This document shows positions 25,601 through 33,359 of a stretch of 64,000 nucleotides of DNA, in pieces. This DNA comes from Pseudomonas uvaldensis. Lineage in GTDB: Bacteria > Pseudomonadota > Gammaproteobacteria > Pseudomonadales > Pseudomonadaceae. Where the stretch lies: contig NZ_JAIWKS010000002.1 of the NCBI RefSeq assembly GCF_021271205.1, positions 665,049 to 729,048 on the forward strand. Reading direction: 5' to 3'. Position 1 is the stretch's first letter. The number at the start of each line of letters is the position of its first letter. The notes under the pieces are model-generated. The model did not search any database, was not told the origin of the DNA, and saw only the letters and a list, made by a program, of their open reading frames with translations. The translations under genes and the position numbers were made by a program.

Positions 25601-27776
25601 CGCTCAAGCCGGCGAGGATATGATCCGCCCAGGCGCCCTGCTCCAGATCCATACTGCTCAGGTCCAAGATTCGCGTAGCGGCTGCTTCCCCCCGGAGATG
25701 AACCCCCAGGCCATCCCGGTAGCGCAGCGCCAGTTTTCCTGGCCAGCCGGGCAAGTCCGCGAGTGTATGGGCTATCTGATAATGCAAGGCCCCAGGCGAT
25801 TCGCCACGGCGCAAATGCCCGATGGCCTGCTGCACCCACTGCCAGTTACGGGCTTCATCCAGGGCATCGGCGAGCAGCGCCGGCATCGGCTGCCCGTTCA
25901 TTTGCAAGTACCGCAGGTGATCTTCGCTGGCACCGGCCTGCCGTTGCACGATCAGAATCCTGTCGTCGTTCAGTTCGTCGGGCGTCTCGGAAAAATTTCG
26001 TAGCAGCTCCAGACTGTTCCGCTGCAGCGGGTTGCGGTGCGCCCACTGCCAGCCGCGGCCACGGCTCCATTCCAGAAGCGGCGTCACGCCCCGATGGTCG
26101 GCGGGCAGGCGCAGAGCCATTGCATCGCGCCTGCCCTGCACTTCGTAATAATGCCCCTCGATTTGTACCCAAGCTTCGTCCTCGGTACGCCAGACACCCC
26201 AGGCATCCTGCTCGGCTTCCACAGGCGGCAAGCGTCGCGCCCGGTACGGGGTGAGATCGCCATTCCAGAGTCGCGTGCTACCGTCACGCATCGGCATGGG
26301 CTCCACTGCGCCGCCGACGAACCCCAGGTAAGCGCCTTGGGCGATACCGAACAACACGTTGAAGATGTGATCGATCCCTTCCTGAGCATGCCGCTCGTTG
26401 AAAGCCTGGATCCCCTCGAATACTTCATAGATCAGGCGGACGCCGCCCACCGCTGCCGCCGCCATCCCCACCGGGGCACAAAACGGGATGAAGCTGGCGG
26501 CGAGCATCAGCGAGCGCTCGGCCAGGCTTTCCCAATACTCGAGCCGGGCCATCCAGGCTTGCCAATCCTGGTCACGGGTCGGCACCATCAGCGCCGAAGC
26601 GTTGGCCAGCGTGTGGGCGCGCCATTCACGGTAGCGGTCGTGCCAGTGATCCCCGCGCACATCGCCTACATCCCAGGCTACATGGGGAGTTGGAACGCGA
26701 ACGCGACGACTGTCTCCCCCCTCCCCCGGCTCGCCCTCGCGCCACCCTTCGATACGGGCATGGATCTCCTGGAAGAGATTGGGGTTATCCTTGATCTCCC
26801 ACTCCACCTGATCGTGCAGGGTCGCGCCGATGCGCGCCCGCAGGCGCTCCGGGAAATAACGCATCAAGCTCTCGCGGTAGCTGCGCTTGCGCAGCCGTTC
26901 GGTCAAATGCGCCGCCATGGCCTGGATGCTGTGGAACTGCTTGACGGGCGCCACCACATCATGGGGCAAGTGCAGGACCACCGGGCGATTGCCCTTGGCG
27001 TCCCCCTCCAGCCCCCAGTACACGCGCGCACCGAAGAGCGGCACCGTCAGCACCTGAAGCGACTTGATCTCACAGCCGAGGGCGACGACGTTATCGTGCA
27101 GCCTGACCCCGGCATGGGCCAGCAGGCGCTCTCCGGTTTCGTCCAGGCGACCGTCCAGTTTCGCCTCATAAGCGTCATAGGCCAGCAGGCTGCGCGCATA
27201 GGTGATGTAGGCCTTGGCAACGGCGGGAACCTCGGTGCCGATACGTGGCAAGTGGTTTTCCAGAAGGCGCTGGTACGCGCCGCCCACGTCCACGCGCCGG
27301 CAGAGCGCCGCAAAGCTGGCAGGGGTGATCGGCAGTGTCGGGATATCGGAGGAGGCCCCCCAGCGGGTGAACTCGCCACGTCGGCCCTGGATATAGAGTT
27401 TGCCGTTTTTATCGAAATCGCCGCCGGTGAGCGCATCGGCCGGCGGATAATTGCGCATGGCGGCCTGGATCACCGACAACGAGGGATCGGTGACGTAGGG
27501 ACCACGCTTGACCCGCGCCCGGCGGACCGCCTCCGCCGCGCTCCGGCTGCCGTTGACCGGACGCCAGGCCTGCACCTCCGGCTGGGCCTGCAACAGGTTC
27601 GCGGCAAAAATTTCCGGGGGTGTCAGGCCGATCAACAAGGCGTTGAGCGCGTCGCTGTCGCGCTGTAATTGCCGGGTGAGCGTCCTGAAGCGTTCCTGCC
27701 GGGGTCGTGAGGCTTTTTTCAGCCAGGCGGGCAGCCTGGCCTGGATAAACTCGACATGGGTATCGAGGGTAGACAT
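22650..27776 (-). CDS. Giant leucine-rich-repeat, dermonecrotic-toxin-like protein (DUF6543 family)
   Basis: A 1708-residue protein without a signal peptide. The N-terminal part (about 1-450: EFIQARLPAWLKKASRPRQERF, LTPPEIFAANLLQAQPEVQAWRPVNG) matches the DUF6543/dermonecrotic-toxin N-terminal type seen in large pseudomonad putative effectors. A hydrophobic segment at about 435-460 (LMLAASFIPFCAPVGMAAAAVGGV) could be membrane-active. LRRs occur at about 1110-1330 (LTLAHMNLDQDPSDFLRLFPNLDTLRLHGNKLTAVPVAV). The last ~400 residues are helical and contain no Cys, so the catalytic Cys of NEL-type E3 ligases, often found at this end of related proteins, is absent. A GGAGG site precedes the ATG. There is no secretion gene or chaperone nearby. 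Role as an effector or toxin is inferred. Confidence 0.85.
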   Translation of the reverse strand: MSTLDTHVEFIQARLPAWLKKASRPRQERFRTLTRQLQRDSDALNALLIGLTPPEIFAANLLQAQPEVQAWRPVNGSRSAAEAVRRARVKRGPYVTDPSLSVIQAAMRNYPPADALTGGDFDKNGKLYIQGRRGEFTRWGASSDIPTLPITPASFAALCRRVDVGGAYQRLLENHLPRIGTEVPAVAKAYITYARSLLAYDAYEAKLDGRLDETGERLLAHAGVRLHDNVVALGCEIKSLQVLTVPLFGARVYWGLEGDAKGNRPVVLHLPHDVVAPVKQFHSIQAMAAHLTERLRKRSYRESLMRYFPERLRARIGATLHDQVEWEIKDNPNLFQEIHARIEGWREGEPGEGGDSRRVRVPTPHVAWDVGDVRGDHWHDRYREWRAHTLANASALMVPTRDQDWQAWMARLEYWESLAERSLMLAASFIPFCAPVGMAAAAVGGVRLIYEVFEGIQAFNERHAQEGIDHIFNVLFGIAQGAYLGFVGGAVEPMPMRDGSTRLWNGDLTPYRARRLPPVEAEQDAWGVWRTEDEAWVQIEGHYYEVQGRRDAMALRLPADHRGVTPLLEWSRGRGWQWAHRNPLQRNSLELLRNFSETPDELNDDRILIVQRQAGASEDHLRYLQMNGQPMPALLADALDEARNWQWVQQAIGHLRRGESPGALHYQIAHTLADLPGWPGKLALRYRDGLGVHLRGEAAATRILDLSSMDLEQGAWADHILAGLSVDERDRLLGQSTIGPRPAELSDLLAGHWADHLERHAGQLSSAMVRPDELDPLAAPVALAFKSLSRSMANELARQSHGQERLRLREGRVTGSLGKLCAQAQDELRLTRVLRNLERGESSADRDRIVMGLLGDLPELRGKLHLRLFSRELEQPLEMGADGPLKVIRQDGEEYLSFDQEGVELAAVRSLEEALLRAMSDEARNALGLNIWDAARFRKKLLDLALDDRQGLRPYLSLKRLDGGAYSPQWLNGSLGYPLSGRGRLPLLRWRASLAARLEQLFPYYAGDALERLQWSLTEQAEREGISLDDLVARLGNEWATLDTALQQWELFEGVHHPVENEYARADVLFSRQSVAKEIRRAWRREPEPGRDDSELILRLSGWDIGRLPPVSVRFDHIEELTLAHMNLDQDPSDFLRLFPNLDTLRLHGNKLTAVPVAVGEFPSLIELALGANPLNIDANVFAPLLGEDRAINLRELHLSQISSAGDAVVSARMVAAIGRLAELPALRELVWSDNLNFTLEELQAITALPGLQGLDLVRCGLRLDEEGSAFLRAATDLQDLRLSGNNCRELPDLPELTSLTELELANAGLDRVPPLALRVLSRPSSDPIFVDLKGNRITHIQDDLIPALEAMPRENVLGLWLEDNPLPSAQIQLLRALDAEAFRYTVDDWLNIFPDLQRALEAARDDAGGRRFIDWFSGAIRDADAEAPGGLSLGERQRAAAILQFYIGSPALYPELATRLADFDLQLGQLRTRLQARVLDRQPPDIAELELHFLSFESIQRSRLEPQSVPFARFLGDHYSYWNQVLTTRYPNAAQRYAAITRDAYIDWLSDAQDTFNSNDHAPRVGEMTWRPYLGLMSHEWPEGLAIWDRVEEDLVDAFSEPVDPSRWPRVLLDNLARPEAGLPSALEEVPQANGTVWRRVGLEGVADVNWAAGEPVMLTEDQLRRTMAIYRSVKSREIEALVRRLTTELVDPWWPLRPASPAAPTA

Positions 27777-27913
27777 AGTGAACCTCCATCCTTGGGGGCG
27801 ATTGGAAATCGGTCAGGTCACACACCTGAGCCGAGGCGCGGATGATGCTCTCGGAAACGCCTGTCCTTGGGAACCTTACAACCGTTGCAAGGGGTTGCAG
27901 ACCACCCTGCCCC

Positions 27914-28516
27914 TCACACCACCAGCGTCAGCCACGCCGACAACAGCAACAGTACCGCCATGACCCGGTTGAACCGGCCCATCGCCTCGGCGGAACGGCA
28001 GAATCGCGCCGCGCCGAGCCCCAGGTAGGCCCAGACGGTCATGCAAGGAATCGAAATCGCAAAGAACGCCAGGGACAACCAGAGCACCCGCGCCGTGCGA
28101 TCGATCTCGCTGCCGGCAAAAACGCTGACCACCGCCAGGGCCATCATCCAGGTTTTCGGGTTGACCAACTGCAACGCCGCCGCCCCAGCCAGCCCGAGTC
28201 GAGGGCCTTCGACGGGATGTTCAGGGTCGATGGCCTGGGCCGGTGCGCTGAAAATCTGCCAGGCCATCCAACTCAACCAGGCGATGCCGGCCCAGGACAG
28301 CCCTGTCTGGATCGTCCCATGGCGCGCCAGCACGTCCCCCAGCCCGGTGCCGACCAACAGCACCAGCAACGCCGCTGCCGCGCAGGCCCCCAGGATGATC
28401 GGCAAGGTAGTCGGCAGGCCGAAACGCGAGCTGTGGCTCAAGACCAGGATATTGGTGGGGCCCGGGGTGATGGAGGCGACAAACGCGAACAAGGCAAACG
28501 GCAGTAACTGATCCAT
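27914..28516 (-). CDS. LysE/RhtB-family exporter
   Basis: A 200-residue inner-membrane protein with about six hydrophobic segments. The family signature ASITPGPTNILVLSHSSRFG lies near the N-terminus, with LQLVNPKTWMMALAVVSVFAG in the middle. Members export amino acids or related metabolites. It sits 53 bp downstream of an AraC-family regulator on the same strand, so it is probably that regulator's target. The substrate is unknown. Confidence 0.93.
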   Translation of the reverse strand: MDQLLPFALFAFVASITPGPTNILVLSHSSRFGLPTTLPIILGACAAAALLVLLVGTGLGDVLARHGTIQTGLSWAGIAWLSWMAWQIFSAPAQAIDPEHPVEGPRLGLAGAAALQLVNPKTWMMALAVVSVFAGSEIDRTARVLWLSLAFFAISIPCMTVWAYLGLGAARFCRSAEAMGRFNRVMAVLLLLSAWLTLVV

Positions 28517-28534
28517 GGAACAACGTCTCGGTGA

Positions 28535-28553
28535 ATGATCGTGGCTCGATCAT
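28535..28553. terminator. Short hairpin between the AraC and LysE genes
   Basis: ATGATCG and CGATCAT pair around a 5-base loop in the 53-bp gap. There is no U-run, so it may act as a weak terminator, processing site or regulator site. Confidence 0.35.
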
Positions 28554-28569
28554 CCCGATGAGGCGTCGT

Positions 28570-29406
28570 TCAGTCTGGAACGTTTGAGCAGCGCTTGCGG
28601 TAGTGCGCAGGAGTCATGCGATAGGCCCGCTGGAACCAGCGGCCCAAGTGACTCTGATCGGCAAACCCGAGCAAGGCGGCCACCGTCACGACGCTCTCGC
28701 CCCGTGCCAGCAAACGCCTGGCGCGGGCCAGTCGCAATTGGATCAGATAGGCATGGGGCGCCAGTCCGAACGCGGCCTTGAAGGCACGGGTCAGGCGAAA
28801 GCGATCCACGCCGGTGGCCTGTGCCAGGTCATCCAGGCCGATGTCATCGCCCAGGTGGCTGTGCAAATAATCACGCGCCTGCTGCGCTACCAGTGGTAGC
28901 CGTGGATCGGGATTGATCCGGGCCCGCCAGTGCAGATGCCGGGTCAGGTCAGCCAGCAAGGTGTCGAGGGCGGTCTGGCGTACGATGCGGATTTCCTGCT
29001 GGTGCAGGCTCTGGAACGCAACGGCCGTGGCGTGGGCCAGTTGCGCGTCCTGTGCGAGCGTGGCAGCGAAGCCGAGCTGCGCGTTATCCGGCGCCACGTC
29101 GAACAGCGAGCGCAGCTCCCGCTCCAACCAGTGGGGCTGCAGATACAACGTTCGGTAAGTAAAACCGCTGGCGTGAGGGGCATTGCCGTCGTGAATCTCG
29201 CCCGGCTCGAGCAGGAACACCTGGCCCGGCGTGCTGTTGTGCTGCTGGCGACGGCAATGGAACTGCTGCACGCCCTGCTCGGTCACGCCCACCAGGTAGG
29301 CATCGTGCCAATGGGGGTCGTACGCATGCCCTTCGAAATGCGCACGCACGGTCTCGATACCGGACGTGGCGTCCTGCTTGAGATCGATCCAGTTACGCGA
29401 AGTCAT
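28570..29406 (-). CDS. AraC-family transcriptional regulator with cupin sensor
   Basis: A 278-residue regulator. The N-terminal cupin-type ligand domain shows HAYDPHWHDAYLVGVTEQGVQQFHC and GQVFLLEPGEIHDGNA. The C-terminal double helix-turn-helix (about 175-275) reads IGLDDLAQATGVDRFRLTRAFKAAFGLAPHAYLIQLRLARARRLL, then VVTVAALLGFADQSHLGRWFQRAYRMTPAHYRK. This pattern is common for regulators of adjacent LysE exporters. The ATG is at 29404-29406. The inducer is unknown. Confidence 0.94.
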   Translation of the reverse strand: MTSRNWIDLKQDATSGIETVRAHFEGHAYDPHWHDAYLVGVTEQGVQQFHCRRQQHNSTPGQVFLLEPGEIHDGNAPHASGFTYRTLYLQPHWLERELRSLFDVAPDNAQLGFAATLAQDAQLAHATAVAFQSLHQQEIRIVRQTALDTLLADLTRHLHWRARINPDPRLPLVAQQARDYLHSHLGDDIGLDDLAQATGVDRFRLTRAFKAAFGLAPHAYLIQLRLARARRLLARGESVVTVAALLGFADQSHLGRWFQRAYRMTPAHYRKRCSNVPD

Positions 29407-29517
29407 GAGTCGCCCTGTCTTGAGTCATTGGCTCGCAGCAGATTAACCGCTGCGGGGGACGGCGTCTGGAACATTTGTGCAAACGCGCCGTGGGAGATTG
29501 ATGTCAGTCGACGCTCA

Positions 29518-29943
29518 TCACGCATCGGGCGAAAGCATCGGCAGCACGGTTCCCACCGCCAGCCGCGCCAGTTCGGCGTCCTGTTCGGCCTTGACCCCGG
29601 ATACCCCAATGGCGCCGATGCACCGTCCGTCATGCCGGATGACCACGCCACCTTCGAGCATCCCATGCAGATGCGGTGCGCTGAGGAAAGCATGGCGACC
29701 ACCATTGATCATGTCTTCGTAAAACTTGCTGTCACGCCGGCCCATGGCAGCGGTACGGGCTTTTTCCAGGGCAATGTAGGTCGATAACGGTGAAGCATCA
29801 TCCAAGCGCAACAGCCCCAACGGATGGCCTCCTTCGTCCACGACACAGACCGACACCGCCCATTGACGCTGGTGCGCCAGCTCCTTGGCAGCCACCAGCA
29901 ATTGCGCGACATCTTGTTCTGTCAGTACCGCTTGATTCTTCAT
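29518..29943 (-). CDS. GlcG/HbpS-family heme-binding-like protein
   Basis: A 141-residue protein of the GlcG/PduO C-terminal fold: LTEQDVAQLLVAAKELAHQ, VSVCVVDEGGHPLGLLRLDDASPLSTYIALEKARTAA, then GGVVIRHDGRCIGAIGVSGVKAEQDAELARLAV. Homologues bind haem or cobalamin-like ligands or are accessory proteins in catabolic operons; the exact role is open. ATG at 29941-29943 with GGAG nine bases upstream. It is divergent from vanAB (212 bp), so it may share the vanillate-responsive control region. Confidence 0.85.
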   Translation of the reverse strand: MKNQAVLTEQDVAQLLVAAKELAHQRQWAVSVCVVDEGGHPLGLLRLDDASPLSTYIALEKARTAAMGRRDSKFYEDMINGGRHAFLSAPHLHGMLEGGVVIRHDGRCIGAIGVSGVKAEQDAELARLAVGTVLPMLSPDA

Positions 29944-30044
29944 CAATCACTCCGCAGTGCAACGCAAGGGTGCGTGAAAGTATGGCTTCGCAATCTTTCG
30001 AGCCAACCCCGCGCGGATTGGTTCAACCAGACCACCACGGAGCC

Positions 30045-30056
30045 AATGGATCCATT
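30045..30056. promoter_or_regulatory. VanR-operator-like palindrome 1
   Basis: AATGGATCCATT is a perfect 12-bp palindrome differing in two bases from the VanR operator ATTGGATCCAAT known from Caulobacter (from memory). It lies 100-111 bp upstream of vanA. A second partial copy is at 30118-30127. Confidence 0.65.
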
Positions 30057-30103
30057 AAAACTCAATATCGACGAATTCATCAGGAAAACATTGACAGAAA
30101 AAC

Positions 30104-30120
30104 TAGTTAAGAGACTTAAT
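30104..30120. promoter_or_regulatory. TAGTTA-type inverted repeat upstream of vanA
   Basis: TAGTTAAGAGACTTAAT resembles the inverted repeat between ech and the MarR gene at 37767-37785, and both are preceded by AAAAC (AAAACTAGTTA). It may be a second operator allowing the ferulate regulator to act on vanAB. Confidence 0.45.
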
Positions 30121-30127
30121 GGATCCA
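30118..30127. promoter_or_regulatory. VanR-operator-like site 2
   Basis: AATGGATCCA repeats ten of the twelve bases of the palindrome at 30045-30056, 73 bp further downstream and about 28 bp before the vanA ATG. Two spaced GGATCC-centred sites would suit repression by a GntR-type dimer. Confidence 0.55.
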
Positions 30128-30155
30128 CAAAAACAAATCGCCCTGGAGATCCCTC

Positions 30156-31241
30156 ATGTATCCCAAGAACGCCTGGTACGTTGCGTGCACCCCCGATGAA
30201 ATCGCCGGCAAACCACTGGGCCGGCAGATCTGCGGTGAAAAAATGGTGTTCTACCGTGGACACGGAGGCAAGGTCGCAGCCGTGGAGGACTTCTGCCCTC
30301 ACCGTGGCGCCCCGCTGTCCCTGGGGTATGTCGAGAACGGCAATCTGGTGTGCGGTTATCACGGCCTGGTGATGGGGTGCGACGGCAAGACCGTCGAGAT
30401 GCCGGGACAGCGCGTACGTGGTTTCCCTTGCAACAAGACCTTTGCGGTGCAGGAGCGTCATGGGTTTATCTGGGTCTGGCCCGGTGACCAGGCACAGGCC
30501 GATCCGGCGCTGATCCATCCGCTGGAATGGGCGGAGAGCGACGAATGGGCCTATGGCGGGGGGCTGTTTCATATCAATTGCGATTACCGTCTGATGATCG
30601 ACAACCTGATGGACCTGACCCACGAAACCTACGTGCACGCGTCGAGCATCGGCCAGAAGGAAATCGATGAAGCGCCACCGATTACCACGGTGGAAGGCGA
30701 CGAAGTGATTACTGCCCGGCACATGGAAAACATCATGGCCCCGCCCTTCTGGCGCATGGCCCTGCGTGGCAACAACCTGGCCGACGACGTGCCCGTGGAT
30801 CGCTGGCAGATCTGCCGCTTCACCCCACCCAGCCATGTCATGATCGAAGTCGGCGTCGCCCACGCCGGTAACGGTGGCTACCACGCGGCGCCACAGTTCA
30901 AGGCGTCGAGCATCGTGGTGGATTTCATTACGCCGGAAACCGAGACGTCCATCTGGTACTTCTGGGGCATGGCCCGGAATTTCCAGCCCCAGGACGAAGC
31001 CCTCACTGCCACCATTCGTGAAGGTCAGGGCAAGATTTTCAGCGAGGACCTGGAAATGCTGGAGCGTCAACAGCGCAATCTGCTGGATCACCCGCAACGT
31101 AACCTGCTCAAGCTCAACATCGATGCCGGCGGCGTGCAATCGCGGCGGGTGCTGGAGCGCTGGATCGCTCGTGAACGGGAAACCCAGGCCGGATTGATCG
31201 CCAACACCCGCCAACCTCAACTCGGGGAGCTGCGGCCATGA
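30156..31241 (+). CDS. vanA: Vanillate O-demethylase oxygenase subunit VanA
   Basis: A 361-residue Rieske non-haem iron oxygenase converting vanillate to protocatechuate and formaldehyde. The Rieske ligands are in DFCPHRGAPLS and NLVCGYHGLVM (CxH, CxxH). The mononuclear iron site lies in DNLMDLTHETYVHASSIG (HxxxxH with a nearby Asp). Length and order match VanA. ATG at 30156 with CTGGAG upstream. Its stop overlaps the vanB ATG (ATGA). The upstream region carries VanR-like GGATCC palindromes, and vanR itself lies after vanB. It acts in the cytosol with electrons delivered by VanB. Confidence 0.96.
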   Translation: MYPKNAWYVACTPDEIAGKPLGRQICGEKMVFYRGHGGKVAAVEDFCPHRGAPLSLGYVENGNLVCGYHGLVMGCDGKTVEMPGQRVRGFPCNKTFAVQERHGFIWVWPGDQAQADPALIHPLEWAESDEWAYGGGLFHINCDYRLMIDNLMDLTHETYVHASSIGQKEIDEAPPITTVEGDEVITARHMENIMAPPFWRMALRGNNLADDVPVDRWQICRFTPPSHVMIEVGVAHAGNGGYHAAPQFKASSIVVDFITPETETSIWYFWGMARNFQPQDEALTATIREGQGKIFSEDLEMLERQQRNLLDHPQRNLLKLNIDAGGVQSRRVLERWIARERETQAGLIANTRQPQLGELRP

Positions 31242-32188
31242 TCGAGGTCCAGGTCACTGCCCGGCGCGACGAAGCCCTGGACATCTGCAGCTATGAGCTG
31301 GCACCTGTCGATGGGAGGCCGCTGCCGACGTTCACCGCCGGCGCCCATATCGATGTGCACCTGCCCGGCGGCCTGATTCGCCAGTACTCGCTGTGCAACC
31401 ACCCGGAGGAACGGCATCGCTACCTCATCGGCGTACTCAAGGACCCGACGTCACGAGGCGGTTCCCGCAGCTTGCATGAACAGATCCTGCCGGGCGCACG
31501 ATTGCACATCAGCGAACCGCGCAACCTGTTTCCCCTCGCAATCCAGGCCCGACACCACCTGCTGTTTGCCGGAGGCATCGGCATCACGCCGATCCTGTGC
31601 ATGGCCGAGCATCTGGCCCAGAGTGGCGCATCGTTCGAGTTGCATTACTGCGCCCGATCCCGGGAGCGGGCAGCCTTCCTGGAGCGCCTGCGCCAGTCGC
31701 CGTATGCCGACCGGGTGTTTCTGCATTTCGACGAAGCGCCTGAAACGGCGCTGGATGCCGCCCGAGTACTGTCGGCACCCGATAACGAGGTACATCTCTA
31801 TGTGTGCGGCCCCGGCGGCTTCATGCAACATGTACTGGACACCGCCAGAGCCCAGGGATGGAACGACACCTGCCTGCACCGCGAATACTTCGCCGCCACC
31901 CCCACCGACACACGCGACGATGGGCGCTTTTCGGTGAAGCTTGCCAGCAGTGGTCAGGTGTTCGAGATCCCGGCGGACCGCAGCGTGGTGCAGGTGCTGG
32001 AAAGCCACGGCATCGACATTCCGATTTCCTGCGAACAAGGTGTCTGCGGCACTTGCCTGACCCGGGTGCTGGAAGGCGTGCCGGACCATCGCGACCTGTT
32101 CCTCACCGAGGCCGAACAGGCGTGCAACGATCAGTTCACGCCTTGCTGTTCGCGGTCGAAGACAGCGGTGCTGGTGTTGGACCTATAA
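31238..32188 (+). CDS. vanB: Vanillate O-demethylase reductase subunit VanB
   Basis: A 316-residue class IA-type oxygenase reductase. The N-terminal FMN domain includes RQYSLCNHPEE. The NAD-binding part has HLLFAGGIGITPILCMAEHL and VCGPGGFM. A C-terminal plant-type [2Fe-2S] ferredoxin domain carries CEQGVCGTCLTRVLEG with a later Cys (CCSR). This FMN-NAD-2Fe2S order is that of VanB and phthalate dioxygenase reductase. Translation is coupled to vanA through the ATGA overlap. Confidence 0.96.
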   Translation: MIEVQVTARRDEALDICSYELAPVDGRPLPTFTAGAHIDVHLPGGLIRQYSLCNHPEERHRYLIGVLKDPTSRGGSRSLHEQILPGARLHISEPRNLFPLAIQARHHLLFAGGIGITPILCMAEHLAQSGASFELHYCARSRERAAFLERLRQSPYADRVFLHFDEAPETALDAARVLSAPDNEVHLYVCGPGGFMQHVLDTARAQGWNDTCLHREYFAATPTDTRDDGRFSVKLASSGQVFEIPADRSVVQVLESHGIDIPISCEQGVCGTCLTRVLEGVPDHRDLFLTEAEQACNDQFTPCCSRSKTAVLVLDL

Positions 32189-32208
32189 CACTCCGAACAC
32201 CTCCCATC

Positions 32209-32299
32209 TTGTGGGAGCGGGCTTGCTCGCGAATGCGGTCGATCAGTCATATCGCAGTCGACTGATGCACCGCATTCGCGAGCAAGCCCGCTCCCACAA
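32209..32299. repeat. REPIN element
   Basis: TTGTGGGAGCGGGCTTGCTC (from 32209) and its reverse complement (to 32299) enclose a second, inner pairing GCGAATGCGGT/ACCGCATTCGC. The roughly 90-bp hairpin-forming unit lies between vanB and vanR and probably also ends both transcripts. Confidence 0.9.
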
Positions 32300-32311
32300 A
32301 GGCACTCATGT

Positions 32312-33025
32312 TCACTGCGGACGAAGAATCACCTTCATCCGCTCATCGGCCAGGGTCGAGCCGAACACCTGCGCGTAGCGCAAAGTCGCGTTAGCATGCT
32401 CGCGCATGATCGCCTCGGCCCGGGCGCCCTGGCGATGGATCAAGGCGTCGAACACCGAGTGATGCTGCATGTGGGCATAGTTGAAGCGACGATACTCGGC
32501 GGCCATGTTCTGCCGGTCTACCGCCAGTGCGGTCACCGAAGCGAATGGCAGATGGTCGTTGCGGGCAAGCGCGTCGGCAATCGCCGGGTTGTGGCTGCCT
32601 TCGACGATCACTTGGTGAAAGCGCATGTTGAGGTCGTGATAGACCTCCAGGTCTTCCTCGGTCACATAACCCTTGGCGAACAACTCATCACCCTGCACCA
32701 GGCATCGTTCGAGCGTGGCACGAGCTTCTTCGGACAGGCCACGCTCGGCCGTCTGCCGGGCCGCCAGGCCTTCGAGCACGCCGCGCACCTCGACGGCACC
32801 GGCAATGTCCTCGGCGCTGACCGAACGCACCTGAAATCCCCGACCGCCAAAGCGCACCAGCAGCCCTTCCTGCTCCAGGGTCCGGAACGCCATGCGCACC
32901 GGCATCCGCGAAACACCGAACAACTGCGCGGTAGGAATCTCCATCAGCCGCTCACCAGCCGCCAGCTCACCGGAGGCGATCATTTTGCGCAATGCAACCA
33001 GCACCGTTTGGCCGGGCTTACTCAT
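32312..33025 (-). CDS. vanR: GntR/FadR-family regulator, probable VanR
   Basis: A 237-residue repressor. The winged helix (about 1-70) reads KPGQTVLVALRKMIASGELAAGERLMEIPTAQLFGVSRMPVRMAFRTLEQEGLLVRFGGRGFQV. The C-terminal FCD ligand domain contains EVRGVLEGLAARQTAERG, FHQVIVEGSHNPAI and the histidine-rich HMQHHSVFDALIHRQ. The location after vanAB and the GGATCC-type operators at the vanA promoter support VanR, which releases DNA on binding vanillate. The start at 33025 (MSKPGQT) has GGAAG upstream; a 20-codon extension is possible. Confidence 0.88.
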   Translation of the reverse strand: MSKPGQTVLVALRKMIASGELAAGERLMEIPTAQLFGVSRMPVRMAFRTLEQEGLLVRFGGRGFQVRSVSAEDIAGAVEVRGVLEGLAARQTAERGLSEEARATLERCLVQGDELFAKGYVTEEDLEVYHDLNMRFHQVIVEGSHNPAIADALARNDHLPFASVTALAVDRQNMAAEYRRFNYAHMQHHSVFDALIHRQGARAEAIMREHANATLRYAQVFGSTLADERMKVILRPQ

Positions 33026-33120
33026 CCACAGACTTCCAGGGAGAAAGACAGCCGCCATAGTAGAAGGCCTGGGACTGGGTGTCACGGCGGGGGTGCAATA
33101 CAGGTGGAGGGAATAGTTGT

Positions 33121-33209
33121 TGTGGGAGCAAGGCTTGCCCGCGATGGCGGTGGGTCAGCTAGATCGATTTGTCCGGCAGGCCGCTATCGCGAGCAGGCTC
33201 GCTCCCACA
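33121..33209. repeat. REPIN element A of an inverted pair
   Basis: It opens with TGTGGGAGCAAGGCTTGCCC and closes with the matching GAGCAGGCTCGCTCCCACA. Together with element B it fills the 334-bp vanR-fcs gap, which holds no gene that I can support. Confidence 0.9.
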
Positions 33210-33252
33210 GCGTTTCGGTCGATACTCAAACATCTTCTTTGCCACACCCCCC

Positions 33253-33340
33253 TGTGGGAGCGAGCCTGCTCGCGATAGCAGAACATCAGCCAACATCAAT
33301 AAGGCTGACCCACCGCCATCGCGGGCAAGCCTTGCTCCTA
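33253..33340. repeat. REPIN element B of an inverted pair
   Basis: It begins TGTGGGAGCGAGCCTGCTCG and ends with GGGCAAGCCTTGCTCCTA. Its right end is the reverse complement of the left end of element A (GCAAGGCTTGCCCGCGATGG with GGTGGGTCAG), so A and B form one large imperfect palindrome of about 220 bp. Confidence 0.88.
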
Positions 33341-33359
33341 CTGCGTCAGCCCCTGATGT

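Noticed and set aside
22650..27776. NEL-type E3 ubiquitin ligase activity of the LRR protein
   Set aside because: The region after the LRRs contains no cysteine, so the required catalytic residue is missing.
33121..33340. Repeated units as a CRISPR array
   Set aside because: Units are inverted, differ in length and match REP/REPIN elements; there are no regular spacers and no cas genes.
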